Origin: Triglochin maritima | Taxonomy: Eukaryota > Streptophyta > Magnoliopsida > Alismatales > Juncaginaceae | Assembly (NCBI GenBank): GCA_963682175.1 | Contig: OY821791.1 | Span: 25,781,826 to 25,845,825 of the forward strand | Direction: 5' to 3' | DNA: 64,000 nt | Shown here: positions 20,386 through 32,139 of the stretch, in pieces | How positions within the stretch are numbered: the first letter of the stretch is position 1 | Layout of the letters: each line of letters opens with the position of its first letter | The notes under the pieces: model-generated | Databases searched by the model: none | What the model saw: the letters and a program-made list of their open reading frames with translations, nothing else | What the model was told of the DNA's origin: nothing | Made by a program: the position numbers and the translations under genes

Positions 20386-21281
20386 CAGCTGGTCAAGTTT
20401 GGAGGTGATCTGAGAGAAGAAGACCGCCAATCAGCGGTCTTCAACCGCCAACTGGTGGTCTGGTAGCTTCATTTCGCCTCTAAATTTTTGTGGAGTATTT
20501 CTATATCTGTTATAGTGATCTGGGACTCGATTTAGCATGTCTTGACTTATAGTTTGTTCCCAGATCAAGAATCAAACCTCCTTTAAGCAACTTGGACCCT
20601 AAAACTCAAAGCAAAAGATTAGGCATTATTCTTGTTTAAGTCATGCATCATGTATGTGACTTAGGCATTTAGATTGTCTTTTATCTTAGCTTTATTTTCT
20701 GTTGCTGAGAGCTGGCGTGAGGTACGCACCTTCTACTCTCATTCATGCATTTCGTATGAACATGCATTAGTTAGTAGGAAGTGCATTGCAACAAGTGTGA
20801 GTTGAGCGTTGTTTGGAGAGTTGATTGCTAGATTTAGGACTCCAAAACGCTACTAAGGAGGGGCTGTCCCATAAAAGATAAGGTGGGGGATTTCATCACC
20901 CTTTCCTTCGCCCCAAAAACCACACTAATCAAGAGCCTAATTTTAAAATCAAGTAGACATTGGCCCTAAGGATCTTGGACGCATTAGGAGAGTGATCCGG
21001 TCCCGACCGTCATGACCTGATCGGCGTTGCCCACTTTGTCGATAGTAGGAGAGACGAGATCCCCGGATCTTGGCTCACTTGCTGGGCTTTGTGGTCCTCG
21101 TTGTAGGGAGGTGAGGCGTGTTGAGGCCGTGTGACCTCGCAGTTAGGCGTCGTCTAGCTGTAAGGACCTATAGCGACCTTAGGATTGTTTGAGCCTTGTT
21201 TGCTTGTGTGCTTCTACCTGTACCCATCCGCCGTAGCTTAAGGACTTCTTCCCTTCTCTCCTGAGTCATTCTTTCTCTCCT
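20386..21281 (+). other. Leader 2 of E1, lacking LTR and PBS
   Basis: It aligns with leader 1 from about 16175 on: the palindrome pair (20422-20439 and 20443-20460), the inverted repeat ATCTGGGA (20518-20525) / TCCCAGAT (20558-20565), and the GTCGATAGTAGGAGAGACGA block near 21033. Similarity to leader 1 is clear but far from complete. About 120 bases between PBS and palindromes are missing. Confidence 0.8.
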
Positions 21282-24200
21282 GTGTTCCCTCGTCTTCTCT
21301 TCTACGTACATTCTTCATTTAAAAAAAAAAGAAAAAAAAAGAGAAAGTTGTGGTTTGTGTGTGCACCTTTGTGTATGCTTTCGTGGACACGAGACGAGAG
21401 TGGTCGTTTGACGAGGAACGTTGTCAATCCGGCTTCGGTCATCGATTTCTCGACACCTCCCTCCTCTCGTGTCGCACGTAGTTCGGGTCCAATGGCTGCT
21501 AATTTCCGTGAAGAGGAGCAGTTGCTGGACCCACCTGTTCCACCTGTGCTTCCAGTTGTCGTTCCCATACCTCTTCGTGATCGATGCTACCCGAGCCGTA
21601 CAGCTCTGCCCTCATGCATCGTATTGCCAGAGGCAAATGGGAACCATTTTGAGGTCAAGCCTCAGTTTATTTCCATGCTCCCTCATTTCACTGGGAAAGG
21701 TGACCCCTATATCTTTCTCAGGGAATTTGAGGAGGTCTGTGCTATGTTCAAACTGCAACAACTTAGCACAGACTCCATTCATCTTAGGCTTGTCCCCTTT
21801 GCGCTTAAGGATGACGCCAAGAAGTGGTTGTACAGCAACCAGGCGAATGCCTTCAGGACTTGGGATGAGTTTCAGTCTGCATTCCTCAAAAAGTATTTTC
21901 CAAATCATCGGACTCAAAAATTGAGGAACGAAATCAATTCGTTCTATCAACATGAGACCGAATCATTTCATGCATACTTAGAGAGGTTCAAGGAGCTACT
22001 ATCCTCATGCCCTCACCATGGCATTGAGTTGTGGCGCCTGTGTCAGATTATCTACGAGGGTCTTCACATTCCATCTAGAACGCTCCTTGAGTCCATGTGT
22101 CAAGGAGAGTTCTTGGGAAAGGATGAAAGGGAGGCATGGGCTTTCCTAGAAGACCTCGCCGAGAAAACAATGCAATGGGAGAGTGTGAGAGAACCACCTG
22201 CATCATCTAGTATAGGAGCGAGGATCGCGAATGCAAACTCGACTAGATCGGGTTCCGTATTTGCTGTCGATTCCACTACGGCCACCGAGGCACGCATGGC
22301 GGCCTTAATGCGCCGTATGGATTCGATTGAGCTCCAAAACCAACACGATGTATCTCATGTGTCTGCATCTGGTTCAGTTCCATGTCATTTATGTGGTAGG
22401 ATAGGTCATATAGGGGGTGAGTGTGCATCCATTCCTCCTGAGATGGAACATGTAAATGCCATCTATGATAGATCCAGGAATGACCCATATTCATCATCAT
22501 ATAACCCTGGATGGAGGAACCACCCTAATTTTTCATGGAACCATAACAATGCCCCAGGTGGTCCTTCAAACTTTTCTCGACCACCTAACCGACCACACTA
22601 CCCTCCCATGCATTCACAGTCTCATCAGCCACCCCAAAGTCAGAATACCAACCAACCAGGTTTCCCAAATTCTAACAACTTGGAAACCCGGTTTAATTCG
22701 CTTGAGAACTTAACTCGTGGACTTGAGAACTCTGTAAAAAACTTTATGTCATCCACGAGTCAAGTTCTCACTTCGAATCAGCAGACCATCAAATCTCTTG
22801 AGCTTCAGATGGGTCAGTTGGCTCAGTCTGTACATGAGAGAGAGAGAGGGAGCCTGCCTAGCCAACCTGTGGCTAACCCCCGTGCTCAACATCACTCGAA
22901 CATGCAAAATGCAAGTTCAAGACCACAGGGGGGGCATGTGAACTACGTGGAAGAACCTGTGAACCATGTTAATGCCATTGTGACCCTGAGAAATGGGAAG
23001 CAGGTCAACAACCACGTATCACTGCCAGAAAATCCATCTGTGCCACCCCGTTGTGGGAATGATGGTGAGGAAGAGGCCGAGGGTGAGAGTAATACACCAA
23101 AGCCTCCTTCTCCGGCTCCGCCCAAGACATACCTACCAAGAGCTCCTTATCCTAGTAGGTTGTCTAAGAAACAGAGTGACAGTGTGGATAAGATGATGGA
23201 GATATTTAAGAAAGTGAATGTCAACATTCCTTTGTTAGACATGATTCAACAAATACCTCCATATGCAAAATTCCTGAAGGATCTCTGTACAACTAAGAGG
23301 AAAACCAATGTCCCTAGCAAAGCCTTTTTGGCGGCTAATGTGAGTTCGATCATCTCGAACCCAACATACATAAAATTGAAGGACCCGGGCAGTCCAACAA
23401 TTTCATGTATCATTGGGGACTCTCGCATTAACAATGTTTTGCTAGATCTAGGGTCGGCGGTTAACCTCTTACCTGCTTCTGTGTATCAACGATTAAGCCT
23501 AGGCACTCTCAAGCCTACGAATACAACTTTGCAGTTGGCTGATCGTTCGATCAAAGTCCCGTTGGGGGTCATTGAAGATGTCTTAATCAAGGTCGGTGAC
23601 TTCATATTTCCTGTTGATTTCGTCGTCCTTGAGACCGAACCAATTAAGACTACCCACTCTCAGATTCCATTGATTTTGGGTAGACCTTTTTTGGCGACGT
23701 CAAATGCCTTGATCAATTGTCGTACTGGACTCATGAAATTGTCGTTCGGGAACTTGACCGCGACATTCCATGTGTTCAATATGGCTAGGCAGCCGGCATC
23801 TTCCGAGGACCCCATGGAAGTCAATCTTATCCGGGACTTGGAAGAAGAATTGGAAGAAGAGTACCCCCTGATTCATGAGAATTTAAATGATTACTTCATG
23901 GATGAGTCTGATCATGAAGAGGACGGGGGTGAGTTGAGCAATGATGTGCATGCTGTTCAGTACATGCGAGCTCCTCCTATCTTACATCTCGAGCTAGATA
24001 TCACGCCTCGCCTGGAGGAGCCACCCACACCTGAGCTCAAAGAACTCCCCAAGGAATTGAAACACGTTTTTCTTGGTCCCGATAGGTCATTTCCGGTGAT
24101 TATTTCATCGACGTTGACTGGTGATCAGGAAGAACGGTTGATTCAAGTCCTAAAGGAGCACAAATCAGCCATTGGGTGGTCCTTGAGGGACATCAAAGGG

Positions 24201-26939
24201 ATAAGTCCCGACGTCATGCAGCACCACATCTTTATGGAGGATGAGGCACGACCACGTCGCGACCCACAGAGGCGTTTAAATCCAGCCATGACAGAAGTAG
24301 TTAAGAAAGAGATCATCAAGTGTTTAGATCATGGCATCATTTTTCCCATTTCGGACAGTACTTGGGTAAGTCCTGTCCAGGTTGTGCCCAAGAAGTCGGG
24401 TATCACCGTTGTCCAGAATGACAACAATGAGCTTGTACCCACACGACTTCAAACTGGGTGGCGAGTGTGTATTGACTATAGGAAGTTGAACGCGGTCACG
24501 CGTAAGGACCACTTCCCTCTACCTTTCATCGACCAGATGTTGGAGAGACTCGCCGGGCACGCCTATTACTGTTTCCTTGATGGTTATTCGGGGTACAATC
24601 AAATCCCAGTCGCCCCCGAAGACCAGGAGAAAACCACGTTCACTTGTCCTTTTGGGACGTTTGCTTATAGACGCATGCCTTTTGGACTATGCAATGCACC
24701 TGCAACATTCCAACGTTGCATGTTAAGTATCTTTTCCGATATGGTCGAGAACTTCCTTGAGATCTTCATGGATGATTTCTCGGTTCATGGCACCTCCTTT
24801 GATGAGTGCCTGCACCACCTGAGCCTTGTTCTCAAAAGGTGTTCGGAAACGAACTTAGCCCTTAATTGGGAAAAGTGTCATTTCATGGTCACAAAAGGCA
24901 TCGTGTTGGGTCACGTGGTATCTCGTGATGGTATCGAGGTGGATAGGGCAAAGATTGAGCTTATTTCTAAGCTTCCGCCACCCACCTCGGTCAAAGAAAT
25001 CCGTTCTTTCCTTGGACACGCCGGTTTTTACCGGCGATTCATTAAGGATTTCAGCAAGATAGCTCGTCCTTTGACGAGCTTGCTTGCTAAAGGAACCTCC
25101 TTTGAGTTCACACCCGAGTGCCTGACTGCCTTTGAGTTTCTGAAGCGTGAGTTGACCTCTGCTCCTATTATTAAGGCACCGGTGTGGACTCTACCGTTCG
25201 AGCTGATGTGTGATGCTTCTGATTACGCGATAGGAGCGGTTTTGGGTCAGAAAGTCGACAAATTGTCTCATGTGATCTATTATGCAAGTCGTACTCTCAA
25301 TGACGCCCAACTCAACTACTCCGTTACTGAGAAAGAGTTCCTCGCGATCATATTTGCGTTGGAAAAATTTCGTCAGTACCTCATAGGGTCGCATGTCATC
25401 ATCTACACTGATCACTCAGCTCTTCGCTACCTTTTGTCTAAAAAGGATGCAAAACCCCGTCTCTTGCGTTGGATCTTGTTGTTACAAGAATTCAACCTTG
25501 AAATACGGGACAAGAAGGGATGCGAGAATGTCGTGGCTGATCACCTATCTCGCATCCCCATCGATCTTTCACCGGATCCACCGGTGAACGAGTTTTTTCC
25601 TGATGAGAACCTTATGGCAATAGCCTCACCTCCCTGGTTCGCTGACATTGTGAACTATTTAGCAACCGGGGAGGTGCCGGCTCATTGGAGACACAGTGAG
25701 ACAGCGAAGTTCAAGTCGTTAGTCAAGCACTTCTATTGGGATGATCCATACTTATTTAAGTATTGTGCTGATCAAATCATAAGGAGGTGCATTCCTGACG
25801 ACGAGATTCAGAGTGTCTTGTCCTTTTGCCATAAGGAGGCATGTGGTGGGCACTTCGGTGCCAAGAAAACCGCTGCCAAAGTTCTCCAATGCGGTTTTTA
25901 CTGGCCCACGTTGTTCCAAGACGCTTTTGCATTTTGCAAAGCATGCGATAGGTGCCAACGTGTGGGCCGCATTGGCAGACGAGATATGATGCCACTCAAT
26001 CCTATCTTAGTGGTTAACATCTTTGATGTTTGGGGAATTGACTTCATGGGTCCTTTCCCCGTGTCCCATGGTCACACGTACATCCTTGTGGCGGTCGATT
26101 ATGTGTCAAAGTGGGTTGAAGCAATCCCCACTCGCACTAACGATCGCAAGGTGGTGATCAAATTTCTTAAAGAACACATCTTCGCGAGGTTTGGGACACC
26201 TCGTTGTATCATAAGTGATCGGGGGACACACTTTGTGAACCGATCCCTTGAGGCAGTGCTGAGGAAATACTCCATCACGCACAAGTTGGCCACACCTTAT
26301 CATCCTCAAACCTGTGGCCAGGTGGAAATTTCCAACCGTCAACTCAAGCAAATTCTTGAGAAAACGGTTAATGCTTCAAGGAAAGATTGGTCGGTCAAGC
26401 TTAATGATGCATTGTGGGCTTTCCGCACTGCATTTAAAACCGACCTTGGCATGTCCCCCTACCGGCTAGTTTATGGCAAAGCTTGCCATCTTCCGGTAGA
26501 ACTTGAGCACCGGGCATTATGGGCAATCAAACATCTTAACATGAGTCTTGATGTTTCCGGTGCCAATCGCAAATTAGACCTCAACGAGTTGGAGGAGTTG
26601 AGAAATGAAGCTTATGAGAATGCCAAGATCTGCAAGTCCCGCACTAAAATTTTCCACGATCGCTTGATGCGAATCAAAACCTTCGAGGTGGGACAAAAGG
26701 TCTTGTTGTATAATTCTCGCCTCCACTTGTTTCCGGGGAAACTTCGGAGCCGTTGGTCAGGTCCCTTCATTGTTTTAACCGTCTCCCCTCATGGGGCGGT
26801 TGAGATTCAAAATCCTAGGAATGGGGACGTGTTCAAAGTCAATGGACAACGCCTCAAACCATACTTGGAAGGGACCACCGCAGAGGTCGAGGAGGAAATC
26901 GTGCCTTTGCACGAACTCCCCGCGGATGTGGTCACTTGA
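21282..26939 (+). CDS. Athila-type Ty3/gypsy gag-pol polyprotein, intact (1885 residues)
   Basis: One uninterrupted frame with all core domains in gypsy order. Gag core is at about residues 105-300 ([33 protein letters not shown]). The CCHC knuckle [14 protein letters not shown] is near 367-380. The protease is near 720 ([16 protein letters not shown] where other families have DTG/DSG). RT is near 1055-1230 with FMDD near 1162. RNase H starts near 1307 ([14 protein letters not shown]). The integrase HHCC is near 1516-1560 ([11 protein letters not shown]...CKACDRC) and its D, D, E core lies near 1587 (GIDFMG), 1645 (ISDRGTHF) and 1682 (QVEISNR). There is no chromodomain. The first Met (21282) may not be the start: the N-terminus contains a Lys-rich run from an A-tract, and the Met near 21492 ([10 protein letters not shown]) is an alternative. 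It probably retains coding capacity but lacks its own 5' LTR and PBS. Confidence 0.93.
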   Translation: MFPRLLFYVHSSFKKKRKKKRKLWFVCAPLCMLSWTRDESGRLTRNVVNPASVIDFSTPPSSRVARSSGPMAANFREEEQLLDPPVPPVLPVVVPIPLRDRCYPSRTALPSCIVLPEANGNHFEVKPQFISMLPHFTGKGDPYIFLREFEEVCAMFKLQQLSTDSIHLRLVPFALKDDAKKWLYSNQANAFRTWDEFQSAFLKKYFPNHRTQKLRNEINSFYQHETESFHAYLERFKELLSSCPHHGIELWRLCQIIYEGLHIPSRTLLESMCQGEFLGKDEREAWAFLEDLAEKTMQWESVREPPASSSIGARIANANSTRSGSVFAVDSTTATEARMAALMRRMDSIELQNQHDVSHVSASGSVPCHLCGRIGHIGGECASIPPEMEHVNAIYDRSRNDPYSSSYNPGWRNHPNFSWNHNNAPGGPSNFSRPPNRPHYPPMHSQSHQPPQSQNTNQPGFPNSNNLETRFNSLENLTRGLENSVKNFMSSTSQVLTSNQQTIKSLELQMGQLAQSVHERERGSLPSQPVANPRAQHHSNMQNASSRPQGGHVNYVEEPVNHVNAIVTLRNGKQVNNHVSLPENPSVPPRCGNDGEEEAEGESNTPKPPSPAPPKTYLPRAPYPSRLSKKQSDSVDKMMEIFKKVNVNIPLLDMIQQIPPYAKFLKDLCTTKRKTNVPSKAFLAANVSSIISNPTYIKLKDPGSPTISCIIGDSRINNVLLDLGSAVNLLPASVYQRLSLGTLKPTNTTLQLADRSIKVPLGVIEDVLIKVGDFIFPVDFVVLETEPIKTTHSQIPLILGRPFLATSNALINCRTGLMKLSFGNLTATFHVFNMARQPASSEDPMEVNLIRDLEEELEEEYPLIHENLNDYFMDESDHEEDGGELSNDVHAVQYMRAPPILHLELDITPRLEEPPTPELKELPKELKHVFLGPDRSFPVIISSTLTGDQEERLIQVLKEHKSAIGWSLRDIKGISPDVMQHHIFMEDEARPRRDPQRRLNPAMTEVVKKEIIKCLDHGIIFPISDSTWVSPVQVVPKKSGITVVQNDNNELVPTRLQTGWRVCIDYRKLNAVTRKDHFPLPFIDQMLERLAGHAYYCFLDGYSGYNQIPVAPEDQEKTTFTCPFGTFAYRRMPFGLCNAPATFQRCMLSIFSDMVENFLEIFMDDFSVHGTSFDECLHHLSLVLKRCSETNLALNWEKCHFMVTKGIVLGHVVSRDGIEVDRAKIELISKLPPPTSVKEIRSFLGHAGFYRRFIKDFSKIARPLTSLLAKGTSFEFTPECLTAFEFLKRELTSAPIIKAPVWTLPFELMCDASDYAIGAVLGQKVDKLSHVIYYASRTLNDAQLNYSVTEKEFLAIIFALEKFRQYLIGSHVIIYTDHSALRYLLSKKDAKPRLLRWILLLQEFNLEIRDKKGCENVVADHLSRIPIDLSPDPPVNEFFPDENLMAIASPPWFADIVNYLATGEVPAHWRHSETAKFKSLVKHFYWDDPYLFKYCADQIIRRCIPDDEIQSVLSFCHKEACGGHFGAKKTAAKVLQCGFYWPTLFQDAFAFCKACDRCQRVGRIGRRDMMPLNPILVVNIFDVWGIDFMGPFPVSHGHTYILVAVDYVSKWVEAIPTRTNDRKVVIKFLKEHIFARFGTPRCIISDRGTHFVNRSLEAVLRKYSITHKLATPYHPQTCGQVEISNRQLKQILEKTVNASRKDWSVKLNDALWAFRTAFKTDLGMSPYRLVYGKACHLPVELEHRALWAIKHLNMSLDVSGANRKLDLNELEELRNEAYENAKICKSRTKIFHDRLMRIKTFEVGQKVLLYNSRLHLFPGKLRSRWSGPFIVLTVSPHGAVEIQNPRNGDVFKVNGQRLKPYLEGTTAEVEEEIVPLHELPADVVT

Positions 26940-28500
26940 TGTGGTCCATCCCTCCATTTGTTTGTACATATCTTTGTTTTGTGCCAAAAAAAAAAAAAAA
27001 AAAAAAAGAAGTGTGTAATAAAATACTCCTTCAGTGAGCATCGATTGTTGTGGGCCCCAACCCTTGTGTACTTGGGCCCAATTTCTTCACGTATTTATCT
27101 CCCTTCTTCAGCTTCTCACAGGATTTGAGGGAATTTGGGTTTGTGTCTATCAACATGACCCTGAACGTCCCTTTGTACTTCATGTTGGTGAGATCGTTCC
27201 TTTTTCATGCATGTATCCATGTAGTATCTTGTTCACATTCATTGAGGACAATGCATGAAGTAGGTGTGGGGGGGTGTTTTCACGTTTGTACATAGTTTGT
27301 GTTTTTTTTTTTTTTTTTTTTTGTTGTTTTCTTTTGTGTGCATTGTTAGGGTCATGTTAGTGTGCCGCATTTAATATCGATATATCTGCTTGCCATGATC
27401 CTTGGGTGACTTGTCTTCTTTTGCTTGCCTAGTGCTTTAAAAAATTTCACATTTCTTTCAAAATCTTCATGTGTTTGCGAAAGAAAATGTTTTTGTGGGT
27501 TTTGCGTGTGTTTAGCATGTGCAAAACCGTTGAGAGGCAAAGTAAAAAGAAAGCTCCCAAAATTGTCTTGAACTTGATGCATTAGGATTTCTAGTTTACT
27601 GGCTTTAGGTCTTATCGAGTCGTTAGGATGCACCCCGGTTTTCCCTCGGGGGGTGTGTAATCATAGGGTTTCAGCACTCAAACATTTAAAGAAGTCCACC
27701 CTGAACCTAGTGAGTCAATAATTCGTGTCTGTTAGTATAAGGAAGTTTGTCGTAGGCAAGGGCCCTTAATCTCTTTTTGTGAAACTTAAGTGTAGGGGTT
27801 TTGGTTCCCATGTAGATAAATAAGTGGTGTTCTCTCTTCTCGCACGGCTCCTATCACTCGTGAAAGTAGGTCTGAGGGGACTTTGTGCCTGGTGCTTTCG
27901 AGTCATCTGACTTGGGATGCACCGACCGAACTCCCGTTACACGGGTGGTAGGGATCGCCCTATGTGGAGATTTGGGGGAAGGTGTACGTGATAGTGTAAG
28001 TCCTCATAGGCAATGATGCACGAAACCTGACCCTGGGAGAATCAAACACCAACCAATAAATGCTCCAAAGAAAAAAAAAAAAAAAAAAAGTCAAATAAGA
28101 ACCAAAATGGGCTTTACGCGTTGTATCACATTCAGAAGTTAAGGTTGCCCATGTCTTTCACTTAAGTCCTTAGTTAACTCTCACGAATAACTCATTAGTC
28201 TAGGTGTGTGGACCGATTACATATATAGAGTCGACCCGTAGTATTACTGCATCCCATGATCGACAAAATAAGTCCAACGAGTCGTGTAGCTAGATTGATT
28301 AATGCATCTTGTTCGGATTTTGTGGGTATATCTGCTGAAAACCCTCAGGAGACAACACTCCTCCTCCTTGGCGACAAGGAGGTTTAACGGCTTGTTGCAC
28401 GTGCTAAGTGCAACCGTGATTCCTACGAAAGTGAGTTAGGATTTCTTATTTTCTCGTGTGCTTTTTCCTTTCTTTGTTTTGCTCGGGACTTGCAAAAGTT
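26940..28500 (+). repeat. 3' region copy 2 of E1
   Basis: Begins right after the gag-pol stop. An A-tract (near 26985-27007) and GAAGTGTGTAATAAAA open it. A run of about 20 T is at 27303-27322 and an A-run is near 28071-28089. From 28090 it continues with TTTACGCGTTGTATCAC and TTTTGCTCGGGACTTG to the PPT. No coding potential seen and no env-like ORF, unlike the longer region in element Q. Confidence 0.85.
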
Positions 28501-28515
28501 AGGTGTGGGGGTATT
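28501..28515 (+). other. Polypurine-tract region before LTR B
   Basis: AGGTGTGGGGGTATT lies directly before the TG of LTR B. The same string precedes LTR A (14633-14647), and M has its complement at 32140-32154. The G-run is the likely plus-strand primer. The three bases before TG are pyrimidine-rich. Confidence 0.6.
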
Positions 28516-29919
28516 TGATTGGCATCATTTCATGCTCATATTTGCATCTTATATCCATTATCTTTCATCTAAACAATGCTATGTTACGAGTTTTGTGTTT
28601 AGTTTTCAGGAATAAATAGGTTTGAAGAGTTGAAGCATAAAAGGACCCAAAAGCTGGGAAAAAGGACTGAATTGTGAGATCTGGGGACTGAGATGCAAGG
28701 AAGAAGGACCTGAATGTAAGACCAAAGGACCAAAGTACAAAATAGAGAACTCCACACCATCATGGGGAGTATTTTGGCAATTCTACTCGGGTCGGAGATC
28801 CAACAACTCAAGTAACCGCATCAAAGACAACAAATACCAACATGGAAAGCCCAGAAGAAAGCCCAGGACGATCTGGAGTTTATAGACCGCTAATTAGCGG
28901 TCTTGGACCGCTAATTGGCGGTCCAAGTTGCTCCAAATTCTCTTAGCTTGTTATGGCCTGTGTATTAGAGCATTCTTAGTCCATTTATGGTATCTGTTTA
29001 GTCCCACATCGGGGGATTGTCCCGAATTGCCTTTTTCTATGGCTATAAATAGAACTCTTCACCTTCTTATGTAAACTACTCCATGCTTGTGGCCATTCTC
29101 CCTAATTGAAGTGGAAGCCTTGAAGCAAGAAACTCAATAGGGAGATGCTACTGGTATTGTGAGTCTTCAATTAATAAAATTTGCTTTGTTTTGTGCTTCC
29201 TTTATTGTTTATGCATGTTTTAGTTTAATCGTCTTTTCATTAATTTTTAGTAGCTTAGTTAATATGTTTTCTTTACTTAGCTTAATAACTAGTGTAATGT
29301 TTAGTGAGTAAAACCACTCCCCTTTTGGGGGGTGGAGATGATTATCATATATGCAATTAAGGAAGGATGAATGTTTATTATGAAATGTGTTGATTAATAT
29401 GAATGCATGCTTGCTTGTTAGAATAGAACACTTCACTAGATGGGTTTTGCCATGATAAGTAGACACCTCCCATGCTTGTTTAGTCTCTTAAATAACCAGC
29501 TTGTATGTATGAATGTTAATCAAAATAGGTTAGTGATTTAATTGATGGGTTTTGCCATGATAAGTAGACACCTCCCATACATGCAAACACTACCTACACT
29601 TGTGCCTATAGGAAGATCTTCTTGCCTCCTTATTGTGTATGTGTAGTCACTCCACCCCTTAAGGGGTCTCTCTCTTATTGATTCCTGCATAGTATCAAGT
29701 TTCTCTAGCTTAGTTGTTAGTTCATTGTGTGTTCCTTTCGTTCGCATTTCATACTTCTTAGCATAGTTTAGTGTAGAGTAGCTTAATCAATCTTTCTCCC
29801 CCAATCTTTGCCACTTGATTTCTGATAAACAAGAGCGAGCTCACCTCCCTGAGGACGACCCGTACTTGCCACCGCTTCATCGCGGCCGTGCACTTGCGGT
29901 TTAATTAAAACGTTCAACA
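28516..29919 (+). repeat. LTR B of E1
   Basis: It starts TGATTGGCATCATTTCATGC and ends AAACGTTCAACA. It contains perfect GACCGCTAATTAGCGGTC (28885-28902) and GACCGCTAATTGGCGGTC (28906-28923). No PBS follows. Position 29920 onward is minus-strand Athila protease sequence of element N, so this is a true insertion end. Confidence 0.9.
29000..29051 (+). promoter_or_regulatory. USE-like box and TATA box, LTR B
   Basis: AGTCCCACATCG (29000-29011) and TATAAATA (29044-29051), separated by 32 bases, exactly as in LTR A although much of the surrounding LTR has diverged. Confidence 0.7.
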
Positions 29920-30739
29920 GCATCCTCCACACTCCCTCGTGGAATCTTGACGGATCTATCAGCGAACTGGAGGGTTGTCCTCGTTTGTTTAAGATCTCCT
30001 ATTACAAGGTTGACATAGACAAAGTAGGGCAGGAGGTTCACAGATGCTCCCCAATCCAATAGAGTTTGAGGAATTGTCACATTATCGATCATGCAAGAGA
30101 CAGTTGGACAACCGGGGTCCTTGTATGACTTGCATGGGTTGTGTCAATATCGAGCTAACATTGGCGGCCAAAAATGCCTTTTGGGGAACATTTGTTCTTC
30201 TCTTAATGGTACAAAGGTCCTTATGGAACTTGGCATATGGTGACACTTGCTGAACGGCGTCCAACAACGGGATGCACCTTGACTTGCCTAAGTACCTCAA
30301 CTATTTTGTCCTAATGTTCATCACGTTTTTAGTAAACCTACGAGGGAATGTGCCTTGGGGTCATAACTATCACGAGGAGGAGTCTCAGAATTAGGTTCCT
30401 TGAAAGACTCACGACCCTCCTCGGAAGAGTCACCAACAGGGTTGGCTTCAGGCATTTCCTCATTGTTGTCAACAACCCTTCCCGATATTAAGGTATGGAC
30501 AACATTTGCATCTTGGGAAGGGTCACTTTCAACATTGTGCACATTCTGCCTAACCTGAGCTGGTTGACCCATGGGATTTACAACAGGTTCACTCGGTAAC
30601 GGACCATTCTCGCTTCATGGAGCTGATGAGCCAACTGGCTAACTTGCATTTCCAATACTTTGACCGAATTGTTGCTGGCCGCAAACATGGCTTGTGTGCT
30701 TTGTATGAACGCTTGAAGGGTTTGTTCTAGAGTGGTGTC
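29920..30739 (-). pseudogene. Element N, part 1: protease and gag fragment
   Basis: Right to left it reads late gag (VVHTLISGRVVDNN near 30480-30510), KFHKDLCTIKRRTNVPQKAF (near 30150-30210), the protease LLDWGASVNLLPYFVYV (catalytic DLG changed to DWG), and LQFADRSVKIPRGSVEDA next to LTR B. Frameshifts near 30085 and 30310 break it. The same stretch exists in M at 48440-49230. It is cut on the left by E1 and on the right by M. Across M it continues at 53074. Confidence 0.88.
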
Positions 30740-32139
30740 TGATTGAATCATTTTAATTAAACCGCAAGTGCACGGCCACGTTGAAGCGGTGGCAAATACG
30801 GGTCGTCCACAGGGAGGTGTGCCGACTTTTGGTTTATGCGAAGACGAGTGGGAAAGAAAGGAGAGAAAGATTGATTACACTAAACTACACTAATCTAAAC
30901 TAGTAAACTAGAAAAGCTGAAATGAAATCACAACACAAACTAAACTAACAAACTAATGAAGGAAGATAAAACTCAGGAATGGAAAACCCCTAAGGGGTGG
31001 AGTGTGTGTGTGCACATGAAATAAGTGTGGTAGTGAATGCATACAAGAAGCACAAGTTAGTTAGTGTTTGTTAATGTATAAGAACTACCTAATGGCAAGA
31101 CCTATCATTTACAACACTAACCTAGGTGATTAATATGAGCAATCCAAGGTTGTTATTAAGAACATACAAGCATGGAATGTACCTAACTATGACAGAAACC
31201 ATCAAGTAAAGTTCTTATTAATTCAACCAAGCATACTAATATCTCTCACAAACAATTATATCTAGCATTCATACCATCTACATAACATGTACACACATCT
31301 ACTCCACCCCCAAAGGGGATGGAACTACTCACACATATTTAAACTAACAATTATACTAAGGAAAGAAGGCATGCTTACTCTAATTATAGAAAGACTAAAC
31401 AACAAGTTAACTAAAAGACATAAAACAAAACAAACATGCACGCAAGCATATTAAAGGAAATTAAACTAAGAAAGAAACAACATGCTAATGGAAAACATCT
31501 ATTATTAACTCACTCAATTACAAGCAGCCTCTTTCTCCACCAGAGTTTTGCTTCAAGGCTTCACTCTTAGTAGAGAAGATGGCCGCAAAGAGAGGAGATG
31601 GGGTACATGAGAGGAGGGAGAGTTCTATTTATAGCCATAGAAAAAGGTAATCCAAGACAATCCCTCGGTATGGGACTAAACAAATACAAAAAATAGCCTA
31701 AACGAACACTAATACACACGCTCAAGAAATCTTAGTGGATCCCAGGAGATCCGGACCGCCAATTGGCGGTCTACAGGATGAAGATCTGGCTATAGTTTGT
31801 TGTGGGCTTTCCTGGGTTTCTTTGTCGGTCTTTGATGCATCTACTTTGTTTATTGGAGCTCCCACCCGAATCGAATTGCCAAAATACTCCCCATGATGGT
31901 GTGGAGTTTTTTGTTTTGATCTTTGGTCCTTCGGTCTTACGTTCAGGTCCTTTTCCCTTGCATCTTAGTTCTTCAGTCTCTCAACTCAGTCTTTTTTCTA
32001 TCTTTTAGGTCCTTTCATGCCTCTTCTCATCAAACCTTTTTATTTCTGAAATTCAAACATAAAACTCATCACGTAGCATTGCTTAGGTGTAAGATAATGG
32101 ATATAAGATACAAATATAAGCATGAAATGTTGTAAATCA
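30740..32139 (-). repeat. 3' LTR of element M
   Basis: On the plus strand it runs from TGATTGAATCATTTTAATTA to TGAAATGTTGTAAATCA. It contains one perfect palindrome GACCGCCAATTGGCGGTC (31754-31771) and CTATTTATAG (31625-31634), the minus-strand TATA box. Where E1 has the USE, M has the altered GTCCCATACCG. Confidence 0.9.

Larger units (their letters stand above)
14648..29919 (+). mobile_element. Composite Athila-type element E1 with two internal modules
   Basis: The order is LTR A (14648-16052), tRNA-Asp PBS, leader 1, gag-like ORF (17208-19187), 3' region copy 1, leader 2 without LTR or PBS, complete gag-pol (21282-26939), 3' region copy 2, LTR B (28516-29919). The two LTRs have nearly equal length (1405 and 1404 bp) but differ at many positions, down to roughly 70% in the region after the TATA box. 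They were therefore not made by one reverse-transcription event. The 5-base flanks do not match (GTATT and GCATC). The simplest reading is two related elements fused at the DNA level, one non-autonomous and one autonomous. The right end abuts element N. Confidence 0.85.

Noticed and set aside
14643..29924. Target-site duplication for E1
   Set aside because: GTATT and GCATC do not match, and the left flank is element sequence, so no duplication can be claimed.
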